DNA of 64,000 bases from Mycolicibacterium crocinum. GTDB taxonomy: Bacteria > Actinomycetota > Actinomycetes > Mycobacteriales > Mycobacteriaceae. The translations under genes were made by a program, and so were the position numbers. The notes beneath the pieces were generated by a model that was not told where the DNA came from, made no database searches, and saw only the letters and a list, made by a program, of their open reading frames with translations. The DNA is taken from the NCBI RefSeq assembly GCF_022370635.2, contig NZ_CP092363.2, positions 1 to 64,000 of the forward strand. The letters are read 5' to 3'. Position 1 is the stretch's first letter. Each line of letters begins with the position of its first letter. Positions 18,501 through 25,427 of the stretch are shown one piece after another.

Positions 18501-19786
18501 TCCGCGATACGCGACCGCGCGATCTGCTGGGCCAGTTGTTCAGCCTCGAACCGCTCCAGCCGATCGGCGATGGCGAAGAACTGAAAGCCCTCCTCAGTAT
18601 CGGCCGCCCAGGTCCCGTCGCGGGGCACCGCGTCAATGACACCGTCCTCGTTGAGACGCAGCGTGCGGACGTCGCGCTCATCCTGGCAGGCAGGCACCCC
18701 ACCGCGGACGTCGAAGAACGTCCAGCCCTGCACCCCCGTCGAGGTCATCACCGAATACCAGGCACCGGAAGCGATGTCACTGACCACCACGGTGTGCGGC
18801 ATGGGTGCCACGGCGTCGCGGCTGGCCGCATGTCGGGGCACGAAGGCGCCACCGCGGCGCACGGCATCAGTGAACTGACTGTTCGCGAACTCGGCCACCG
18901 ACGTGTACACCATGCGCGCCGGACCAGCGCCGTCGAGCTGGTGCGGATTGCCGTTGTGCGGCAACCACTTCACCCACTCCCACTCGTCGACGTCATCAGT
19001 GACCACGACCAGCTGCAGATGATCCGGACCGTGGGAGAACACCAGCTGGGCAATGATCGCCCGCATCAACGCCAGTGCAGCCTCACGTTCACCGGCGATC
19101 ATGTAGCCCGGCTCGACCAGCAGCGAAATCAGTGCCGGGGTGCCATAGGCCACGCTCTGATAGCGGACGAACTCCTGCAGCGCCTTACCGGTGGCCGGTT
19201 CGAGCTCAATCTCAGTAGGCATGTCATCGGGCTCACTGAACGTGACCGCCCCGCCCTCGGTCAGCGAGGTCATCCCCACGCCCACCCGGGCGACCCCGAA
19301 CCACGTGTCTTTGCCGTTGGGGTTGCGTTCCCACATCCGTGGCCCGCCCGCCTGGGCGATCAGCGTATCCGCCGGCGGGTGATACCAGCGATAGTTCCCG
19401 TCGAGCTTGTCAGCTGAATCAGACACCCGGTCGCGCATCTCGTCGAGAACCAGCAGAAACCGCGCCCGCATGGCATCGAGCTTGCCGCGGCTCATCTGCT
19501 GACTACCGCCGCTGAACCTGCCACCGAAGAGCATCGCGCCGATGCCGAGGATGCTGAACACGGGGAAGATCGCGCCCACGCCGTTGAAGGTGCGGGCGCC
19601 CGATGCGAACGACACGGCCACCATGCCGACGACCAGGCCGATGACCAGGATGCCGACGACGATAATCCACGGCGATTTACCCTCTGGCGGTGGAACTTTC
19701 AGCGGCGTCAGTAGCTTGATCGGCTCCGGCGTGAGATCACTTCCCGGCGGCGGTGTGGGCTTGGGCCGGACGAATCCTTGCTTCAC
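15578..19786 (-). CDS. eccC: ESX type VII secretion FtsK/SpoIIIE ATPase EccC
   Basis: EccC is the motor of the ESX channel and recognises YxxxD/E signals. The single 1402-residue chain has two N-terminal membrane helices (about 40-90), a DUF region, and three FtsK-type ATPase domains. Their P-loops are GTTGSGKTT (about 514), VRSSGKTTT (about 882) and a degenerate GREDCGRTN (about 1185) in which the usual GKS/T lysine is Arg. It is unsplit, as in ESX-2, ESX-3 and ESX-5, and unlike ESX-1 where EccCa and EccCb are separate. The ATG overlaps the eccB stop by 4 bases. Confidence 0.96.
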   Translation of the reverse strand: MKQGFVRPKPTPPPGSDLTPEPIKLLTPLKVPPPEGKSPWIIVVGILVIGLVVGMVAVSFASGARTFNGVGAIFPVFSILGIGAMLFGGRFSGGSQQMSRGKLDAMRARFLLVLDEMRDRVSDSADKLDGNYRWYHPPADTLIAQAGGPRMWERNPNGKDTWFGVARVGVGMTSLTEGGAVTFSEPDDMPTEIELEPATGKALQEFVRYQSVAYGTPALISLLVEPGYMIAGEREAALALMRAIIAQLVFSHGPDHLQLVVVTDDVDEWEWVKWLPHNGNPHQLDGAGPARMVYTSVAEFANSQFTDAVRRGGAFVPRHAASRDAVAPMPHTVVVSDIASGAWYSVMTSTGVQGWTFFDVRGGVPACQDERDVRTLRLNEDGVIDAVPRDGTWAADTEEGFQFFAIADRLERFEAEQLAQQIARSRIAEPYEDIGDDVADFQRPRDILSYFGVNDAASVDFDALWGTRRDINSPETLRIPFGVRADNGELVFVDIKDMNQGGDGPHGVMSGTTGSGKTTAIRTVLLAAILGHPPENLQMILADCKGGAGVKPFEGTPHVPHIITDLEDDQVLMDRFITAMWGEIARRKQVCNSVGADDAYEYNQIRAERAARGEYLEPLPRLLVVLDEFKEAFRIKPDLPEVLDQIGRQGRSLWVHQLLASQDIDARAEKLLENVGYRLVLRQNTSASASAAGVPQAVNLPREVGVGYMRTGSADELTRFRAESLWRDYRRPGADNDDVIEATSSSDKYLEPQLFTTSWVPLPEHLSEQAPRETTTTVVESVEDDDEDDALRKPKIGPVILDQLRTYNFKPQVLWQPPLDVPHTIDHIVNMYLGRRWDENYGATPDLIFPIGIVDRPYKQDQHPLLVNTTSDGANQLIVGVRSSGKTTTLQTLICAAAMTHTPEQVQFYCLALSSRALDTVAGLPHVGGVAGALDEDGIRRTISEMLELLERRQRSFPACGISSMQDLRDRKFRGAPGAVPDDPFGDVYLVVDNYAALTAEASTIRNKDILSAQIQKLVGEGTSFGIHVIISVGRDIDLPPRMRGSWPQRVELKLQGPEDAKLLRGKLTDAVPSGKPGRGMVAQNYIRLGAEEEGLHTLIARPAMGGTKASEFRSDSVVEAVRRVAAKYRPAPRVRQLPTEITLAELQARAQREQHAGMAWALNERDQLVGLEKDSPFLVITGREDCGRTNALSAIMREIARVYAPGASAAVPDPRDTRPRAQVWLVSPRRELLRVLGKDYLERFTYRNDEVGPWAAELNRILTARLPEAGLDVDASLEQRWSGPEIFLIVDDADRLPLGYDAPLRELVPSANAATDVGLRIVYARRFGGWAGSDRADPLLGAMKQANAPLLVMDSDGEEGFVRGRWKGHPMPAGRGFLMDTGESGLYVQVGHHTSPDGGAN

Positions 19787-21330
19787 TTCGGTTGCTCCAA
19801 TGCTCCTGGGTTGCGATCCAGCGGCAGCGTGTTGTGACGTACCAAGGCGTCAGCTTTCGACAATGTCGGGCCGGCGACGAACAGTCGCAGCACCGACCAG
19901 GGGGCAGGCTGAGGCTCTACGTTCAGGCCCAGCGAGGTCAGCGTCTCCCGGTCACGAAGCACGCCGAATCGGATGCCCGACTCCGAGAGCCACCACGCCG
20001 ACTCCTTGGTCGACGCGGTTGGACCATTGCCGGTGCTGACGACGTAGTTGGCGTAATCGGGCCCAAAGTAGACCTGATCGGCAACCTGACCGCCCGTCGA
20101 CTCCGACGGAACCAGCTTCACGATGTCGCCGCTGCGGTCGGCGGGCACCGGAATGGTCGCACCGGATACGACTGAGGTGGTGGTGCGGTTCTCCCCCGCC
20201 CCTTTGTCCCACCACCAGCACGTCGCCGGATTGGCTTGGGTGTCCACCACTTTCAGCGGCTCGTCCGGGTAGATCGACGTGTCGATCCGGTTGACCGACG
20301 GCAGCTGGGACAGCGCCGACCCGGCGATCACCGGCACTGCGCCGGTGGGATTGCCGCCGGCGTTCTGCAGGATCTGCGCCACAATCGGCGAAATCGTCTG
20401 CATTCCCGACTGCAGCACCACCGAATAGGTGGTGTTGCCCTCAACCTGCGGGGTCGACACGACGGTGCCTACCGGGCCCGGAGCGCTGGGGAAGGGAGCA
20501 GGATTGCCCAGACCTGGGATCACCGGCACGGTCAACGGTGGTGCCACCGGAATGGCGTTGAGCAGCGCCTGGCTCATCGGTCTGGCCGTCGCCAGGTCCT
20601 CAGCGGTGACCCCCAACGCCAGGAGCACCGGGCGCTGGCTCGCGTCCACCAAGGACCGACGGCCATCGCGAATCAGCCACACGTCGCTGCCGAAGCGCAG
20701 CAGCACACCATCGGATTTATCGAGTACCCTCCGACGATCCGACAGGTCAGGTTGACCGTCGATCACCGTCACGGTGACCGGCTCCGGTGCGCCCGCGCCG
20801 AACGCCTTGGTCACCGTGTCGCAGACCAGCCACGACGAACCTGACGGGGAAGTCGCGTTCATGACGTTCGGTGCCCCCGGAATGCCGACCATGACCCCGC
20901 GAGGGCGAGAGTCAATCTCGCTGCGGCGCACGCGGACCGGATTTTCAGCCTGCCCGGCGATCAGCCGGGCTGAGGACAAGTTCAGCGCCGGGTAGAGCAC
21001 GTCGCCGACGTTGACATAGAGCGCCCCGCTGTCCTGGTCGGCGATGATCTTGGACCCGCCCACCGAGCCCGCCGGCCGGATGAACGACCAGAACAGCGTG
21101 CCCATACAGATCACGACGACGATCGAGAGCCCGGCCAGCACGGCCATCCACTCCCGCCGACCCGGTTCGGCTTCCATGCGCACCTGGCGGCGCGTCATGC
21201 CCAGCGCAGCGCGGCGTGCCATGAACTGGTGCGCGGTGACCTGGACTCGCGTTGCATAGCCCAAGCCGCGACCCAGCCGCCGACGTGCGACCTCTTTGTC
21301 CTCGACGGCGCTACCTCGTTCGCCTGCCAT
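19783..21330 (-). CDS. eccB: ESX type VII secretion membrane component EccB
   Basis: EccB is the periplasm-facing subunit of the ESX membrane complex. The 515-residue product has a basic cytosolic N-terminus with the QVTAHQFMARR motif (about 29-39) typical of EccB, one membrane helix (about 62-84), and a large extracytoplasmic domain with two cysteines near residues 168 and 372 that could form a disulphide. It is the first gene of the core cluster in transcription order and overlaps eccC. A 205-base non-coding gap upstream could hold the main promoter. Confidence 0.95.
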   Translation of the reverse strand: MAGERGSAVEDKEVARRRLGRGLGYATRVQVTAHQFMARRAALGMTRRQVRMEAEPGRREWMAVLAGLSIVVVICMGTLFWSFIRPAGSVGGSKIIADQDSGALYVNVGDVLYPALNLSSARLIAGQAENPVRVRRSEIDSRPRGVMVGIPGAPNVMNATSPSGSSWLVCDTVTKAFGAGAPEPVTVTVIDGQPDLSDRRRVLDKSDGVLLRFGSDVWLIRDGRRSLVDASQRPVLLALGVTAEDLATARPMSQALLNAIPVAPPLTVPVIPGLGNPAPFPSAPGPVGTVVSTPQVEGNTTYSVVLQSGMQTISPIVAQILQNAGGNPTGAVPVIAGSALSQLPSVNRIDTSIYPDEPLKVVDTQANPATCWWWDKGAGENRTTTSVVSGATIPVPADRSGDIVKLVPSESTGGQVADQVYFGPDYANYVVSTGNGPTASTKESAWWLSESGIRFGVLRDRETLTSLGLNVEPQPAPWSVLRLFVAGPTLSKADALVRHNTLPLDRNPGALEQPK

Positions 21331-21535
21331 CTACTCCGCCCCCGGATTCCCGCGATGTACGAAACGTCGGTCAACTTCGGTCACCGACTCAACATAAACC
21401 GGCCCACATTGGCATAGCGACGCCCGAAGCTCCGTACTTTCGGCTCCCATCATGCCTGGTCCGCGCGCCTGCGAAGTGCACCAAATCGACGCCACGGGCC
21501 CGCGTGCCCGCGAGATCCCCGGCAGGGTGAGCGCC

Positions 21536-22573
21536 TCAGGCGACCCGCCGGATCACCAGGTGCCCGGAGGGGATCGACGCAAGTTTGACGTGTGAATTTT
21601 TGTTTGGGGCTTCGATCACCATGTCGGGCGAGACTGCCATCACGACGTGTTCGGGTCGCCCGTTTTGCCAGTTGCACAGGATCAGGTCGCCTGCGCGGAT
21701 GTTCGCGCGGCTCACGGGGGTGCCCGCATTCACCAGGTCATATGTGGTGCGGGGAATGTTCACCCCGGCCTGCCTGTAGGCCCATTGAGTCAAACCGGAG
21801 CAGTCGAACGCGTTGGGTCCAGTGGCACCCCACACGTACGGTGCGCCCAACTTGGATTTGGCGAAGGCGACCGCTCGGTTGGCGCGGTCACTGCCGTTGC
21901 CGTCCCGGCCGAAGAGATCAGAAGTGAGCTGATCAGCGGCCTGGCGTGAGTTTTGGCCGGTGAGCATGCCGGGCAGCTTGGAGAACATACCCATGCCGGG
22001 GAGCCCGCCCCCGCCACCGCCCATGCCCATCGAGGGCATCCCGCCGCCACCCATGCCGCCGCCCATCCCGCGGAACATGCTCGCCGGTGACGCCTGGGCG
22101 GCCTGGCGGTAGGCCATCGCCATCTGCCGCATCCGAGTGGCCAGCAGCTGGTTTTGCGCCTTGGTCGACTCGATCTGGCGCTGCATCGCCGCCAGGCGGT
22201 CATCCATGCTGGTCACCAGCGTCTTCACCCCGGCCGGCGATCCGGTGGCCGGGGCGATCGCGGCCGCGGCGCTGGCCGCGCTCTGGCGCACTCCGGTGGC
22301 ACCGGCGCGACCATTCTGGCCTTCGGCCGCCCCGGCGGTCGAGGTGCCGTTGGTTTGAGCGTCCAGGCCGGTCACGGTGCCCCAGGTGCGCTTATAGCCG
22401 TCCCCGGCGTTGCCGGCCCCGGTACTTAGTGCCGAATCGGCGGGAGCGGCCGGGACACCGGGACCCTGGCTCTGGACCGAGCCCGGACCACCGGCAGTAG
22501 GGAAAACACCTTGGGCAGAGGCCAACACCCGGTCAACCTGCGCGATATACGCGCCCACACCCGAGCCGCCCAC
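21536..22573 (-). CDS. NlpC/P60 peptidoglycan endopeptidase with ESX-associated N-terminal module
   Basis: Residues 1-210 form an Ala/Gly/Met-rich module with a helical segment (MDDRLAAMQRQ) resembling DUF4226-type proteins of ESX loci. Residues 225-345 form an NlpC/P60 domain with catalytic Cys in FDCSGL (about 256), His in EHVVMAV (about 310) and a downstream polar residue. Such enzymes cut the stem peptide of peptidoglycan. No Sec signal is visible, so export through ESX is likely (inference). The first 210 codons and 47 bases upstream are almost identical to those of the transglycosylase gene at 24.3 kb. The GTG start is the first possible codon after an in-frame stop. Confidence 0.88.
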   Translation of the reverse strand: MGGSGVGAYIAQVDRVLASAQGVFPTAGGPGSVQSQGPGVPAAPADSALSTGAGNAGDGYKRTWGTVTGLDAQTNGTSTAGAAEGQNGRAGATGVRQSAASAAAAIAPATGSPAGVKTLVTSMDDRLAAMQRQIESTKAQNQLLATRMRQMAMAYRQAAQASPASMFRGMGGGMGGGGMPSMGMGGGGGGLPGMGMFSKLPGMLTGQNSRQAADQLTSDLFGRDGNGSDRANRAVAFAKSKLGAPYVWGATGPNAFDCSGLTQWAYRQAGVNIPRTTYDLVNAGTPVSRANIRAGDLILCNWQNGRPEHVVMAVSPDMVIEAPNKNSHVKLASIPSGHLVIRRVA

Positions 22574-22620
22574 CCGCTCAAACTAAAACCGCCACCACCC
22601 CTACAGCACCGCCCCAAAAA
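21945..22620. repeat. 676-bp direct repeat, copy 1 (second copy 24729-25404)
   Basis: This segment matches 24729-25404 at a constant offset of 2784 bases. By eye I found one mismatch (C at 22451 against G at 25235), which is synonymous. It covers codons 1 to about 210 of the NlpC/P60 gene plus 47 bases upstream including the ribosome-binding region. The match ends abruptly at the start of the catalytic domain. Confidence 0.9.
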
Positions 22621-22636
22621 GCGGATTCGAGACGGT

Positions 22637-23116
22637 TTACGTGTGCTGGGCGATCTCCGCCTGATGCGCCGAGATCTTCTGGGCGGACACATGCAACCGC
22701 TCACGGGTCTGCTTGATGTGGTCCTGCATGGCCGCAAGACGGTCGTCCATCTGTGACACCAGCAGCACAAGGTTGTGTGGGTCGGTCCCTTCGGCCAACA
22801 CGGCCCGCGCACCCGTCGCGGCGGTCTGCGCGATGGCCCGGGCCGACTCGTTGGCCTGCCGAGCATGTGTGACCGCTTCCGTTACCGAGCTGTGCAGGGC
22901 ATCGCTCAGCGCCACCGCGCGCGCATCGTCACGCCGATAGCGGTCCGATGCCTCCCCCGTCGCTGCGGCCAGACCACTGTCACCGTCTGGAAGATTCCCG
23001 CCGGCCGGCGCTAGATCGCGCTGCAGCTCGACGCCGTGCGCCTCGGCAGGGAACAGCGATACCGCAGCGGCCAAGATGCGGTCCACCTGCGCTACGTAGC
23101 TCTGCGCGGCATCCAT
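22637..23116 (-). CDS. DUF4226-like ESX-associated small protein
   Basis: The 159-residue helical protein is a stand-alone paralogue of the N-terminal module of the two neighbouring hydrolases. It shares the YVAQVDRILA start and the MDDRLAAMQ segment (about residues 120-130) with them. No signal peptide, membrane helix or catalytic domain is present. It lies 63 bases upstream of the NlpC/P60 gene and ends in HT. It may be a partner or adaptor for the modular hydrolases, for example as a heterodimer mate for export. That role is inference from shared sequence. Confidence 0.75.
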   Translation of the reverse strand: MDAAQSYVAQVDRILAAAVSLFPAEAHGVELQRDLAPAGGNLPDGDSGLAAATGEASDRYRRDDARAVALSDALHSSVTEAVTHARQANESARAIAQTAATGARAVLAEGTDPHNLVLLVSQMDDRLAAMQDHIKQTRERLHVSAQKISAHQAEIAQHT

Positions 23117-23143
23117 ACCCGCCAGGATAGAGTCTCGACACTG

Positions 23144-24235
23144 TCAGGCCACTCTCCTGCATTGGTCCAGGGCATGGCCTTCCTCGGCGACAAGTGCGTC
23201 GATGAACGCAACGTACGCCCGTTGATTATCCGCGAGCGTCGTTGCGGAATCAGCCTGGCCGAGCTGGCGTGCCCGCTCGACGACACCCACGATTTGAGCG
23301 CCAAGAACGGCGATCCGGTGCAAATACAGCGCCGTTGCAGGGTCGCTGTCGGCCTCACTAGCCCTGCGCCGCAACGACTCCGACCAGTCCTGATACTCCG
23401 ACAAGGGTGGGCCGTCCGGTCCGAGCGCACCGGCGGCGAACAGTGAATCGCGGTCTCGGTAGATCTCCGACACGACAGCGTTGACCGCTCGGCACGCGGT
23501 GCGCCGGGGGCTGTGCGTCATGGCAACTTGGAGCGCCACGACGCACACCGCCGCCAGGAAGACGGCTGCAACAGTCCACCGCACTCGCTCCGCTCGGGTC
23601 AGGGGTGCCGCCGCCGCCACGGGCTGCGCAACCGCGGCCGCCACCACAGGACCGGCCTGAGCCGCCGCACGCAACTCCGCGAGCCTCGGCCGCTGGCGTC
23701 GGCTTCGCAGTGCAGTCGCGGTGGGCGCGGCGACCATCAGCACACCGAGGAGCAAAAACATCACCGCAGACGGGGAGACCGCATGCCGATCGGCGATCGC
23801 CGCGGCGACGAGCATCACCGTCGCGATCCCCACCAGAACTGTGCCAGCTACCCGCCGCGACCGGCTGGCCTGCCGATACCGGTCGAGGAGGCCGTGTAGC
23901 CGCAGCACGGCGATAACCACGGCCGAATCTGTGGGAACCGGCCCACTCCTCCACACTTTGGCAACCTGTCGACGCTGATCGGCGGACAAGCCGTCCAGAA
24001 CGGCGGCGTAGCTTGCCGCCACACCCCGCTCCATCCACGCTGTCAGCGCACCGGTACTCAACCCGACCAAAAGCGAGAATCCGACGATAGGCAGCCACCA
24101 GCGGTAACCGCGGGCCCCTAGCGGGATCAGCGTCACCGACGCATAGCCGAAGCACCACAAGAACCCCCACCCTGCGCTGAACCAGCACCGCGTACGCGGT
24201 GAAGACACCGCCAGCCGCCACCTCACTCGCGTCAC
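23144..24235 (-). CDS. Membrane protein of unknown function
   Basis: The 363-residue product has two predicted membrane helices near the N-terminus (about 20-65), two more around residues 125-175 and one near 222-242. A soluble, probably external helical C-terminal part follows (about 245-363) with two cysteines (about 252 and 359). I do not recognise the family. It sits between the two modular peptidoglycan hydrolases, 27 bases upstream of the DUF4226-like gene, so it probably belongs to the accessory ESX unit and could act at the envelope together with them. Confidence 0.75.
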   Translation of the reverse strand: MTRVRWRLAVSSPRTRCWFSAGWGFLWCFGYASVTLIPLGARGYRWWLPIVGFSLLVGLSTGALTAWMERGVAASYAAVLDGLSADQRRQVAKVWRSGPVPTDSAVVIAVLRLHGLLDRYRQASRSRRVAGTVLVGIATVMLVAAAIADRHAVSPSAVMFLLLGVLMVAAPTATALRSRRQRPRLAELRAAAQAGPVVAAAVAQPVAAAAPLTRAERVRWTVAAVFLAAVCVVALQVAMTHSPRRTACRAVNAVVSEIYRDRDSLFAAGALGPDGPPLSEYQDWSESLRRRASEADSDPATALYLHRIAVLGAQIVGVVERARQLGQADSATTLADNQRAYVAFIDALVAEEGHALDQCRRVA

Positions 24236-24292
24236 CCCTGCTCAGTCTTGTATATCTGGGATAGATTGTGCTGCACCAATTTTGGCGCTAAG

Positions 24293-25357
24293 TCAGTAGC
24301 CACGGGGTGGTCGTCGTGGGTCCGCTTGTTGAATACGAGAGGCCAGGTCGTGCCCGTCGATACTGACCCCGTATCGCCTCATGGCGTAGTTGATGAACGC
24401 ACACGCCTGACCGAAGGTATCGCGGTGATTCGGAGACGCCCCGGGCTCCTGGTAAGCCCGATACGTGGTGGCGATGAACTGAAACGGCCCCCCAGAAGGG
24501 TTGCCGGCGAGCGCATTCGAGTCCGAGTTGTTGACGACGTCACGGAAGTTCGACTCACGCTGGGCGACCAGCATCATGCCGGCCTCCCAGCGGGCCCGGG
24601 CGGCCGGATTGCGAATGCCCTTGCGGTCGAGAGCTGCTCGAATCGCAGCACGCACATTCTCGGCACCCTGGCCGCTGTACGACGACGGAAAGTTGCCAGG
24701 AACGGAATCACCCAGTGGATTCGTCCGTCGTGAGTTTTGGCCGGTGAGCATGCCGGGCAGCTTGGAGAACATACCCATGCCGGGGAGCCCGCCCCCGCCA
24801 CCGCCCATGCCCATCGAGGGCATCCCGCCGCCACCCATGCCGCCGCCCATCCCGCGGAACATGCTCGCCGGTGACGCCTGGGCGGCCTGGCGGTAGGCCA
24901 TCGCCATCTGCCGCATCCGAGTGGCCAGCAGCTGGTTTTGCGCCTTGGTCGACTCGATCTGGCGCTGCATCGCCGCCAGGCGGTCATCCATGCTGGTCAC
25001 CAGCGTCTTCACCCCGGCCGGCGATCCGGTGGCCGGGGCGATCGCGGCCGCGGCGCTGGCCGCGCTCTGGCGCACTCCGGTGGCACCGGCGCGACCATTC
25101 TGGCCTTCGGCCGCCCCGGCGGTCGAGGTGCCGTTGGTTTGAGCGTCCAGGCCGGTCACGGTGCCCCAGGTGCGCTTATAGCCGTCCCCGGCGTTGCCGG
25201 CCCCGGTACTTAGTGCCGAATCGGCGGGAGCGGCGGGGACACCGGGACCCTGGCTCTGGACCGAGCCCGGACCACCGGCAGTAGGGAAAACACCTTGGGC
25301 AGAGGCCAACACCCGGTCAACCTGCGCGATATACGCGCCCACACCCGAGCCGCCCAC
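24293..25357 (-). CDS. Lytic transglycosylase (SLT-type) with ESX-associated N-terminal module
   Basis: Residues 1-210 are the same module as in the NlpC/P60 gene at 21.5 kb. Residues 225-354 form a lysozyme-like transglycosylase domain with the putative catalytic Glu in QRESNF (about 266), followed by NALAGNPSGGPFQFI, which matches the SLT pattern. The enzyme would cut the glycan strand, complementing the peptide-cutting NlpC/P60 paralogue. A transglycosylase gene upstream of eccB is also found in chromosomal ESX-2. The GTG start follows an in-frame stop 12 bases earlier. The upstream gene lies 70 bases away. Confidence 0.87.
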   Translation of the reverse strand: MGGSGVGAYIAQVDRVLASAQGVFPTAGGPGSVQSQGPGVPAAPADSALSTGAGNAGDGYKRTWGTVTGLDAQTNGTSTAGAAEGQNGRAGATGVRQSAASAAAAIAPATGSPAGVKTLVTSMDDRLAAMQRQIESTKAQNQLLATRMRQMAMAYRQAAQASPASMFRGMGGGMGGGGMPSMGMGGGGGGLPGMGMFSKLPGMLTGQNSRRTNPLGDSVPGNFPSSYSGQGAENVRAAIRAALDRKGIRNPAARARWEAGMMLVAQRESNFRDVVNNSDSNALAGNPSGGPFQFIATTYRAYQEPGASPNHRDTFGQACAFINYAMRRYGVSIDGHDLASRIQQADPRRPPRGY

Positions 25358-25404
25358 CCGCTCAAACTAAAACCGCCACCACCCCTACAGCACCGCCCCA
25401 AAAA
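24729..25404. repeat. 676-bp direct repeat, copy 2 (first copy 21945-22620)
   Basis: This is the second copy of the segment that encodes the shared N-terminal module of the two hydrolases. The junction with unique sequence is sharp on both sides: upstream after a run of A residues and downstream at the boundary with the transglycosylase domain. See copy 1 for the mismatch found. Confidence 0.9.
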
Positions 25405-25427
25405 AGCAGGATGGTTAGCCGTCCCGC

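Noticed and set aside
18104..19417. 437-codon plus-strand frame opposite eccC
   Set aside because: It is antisense to the eccC coding region, has no ribosome site and shows no recognisable family.
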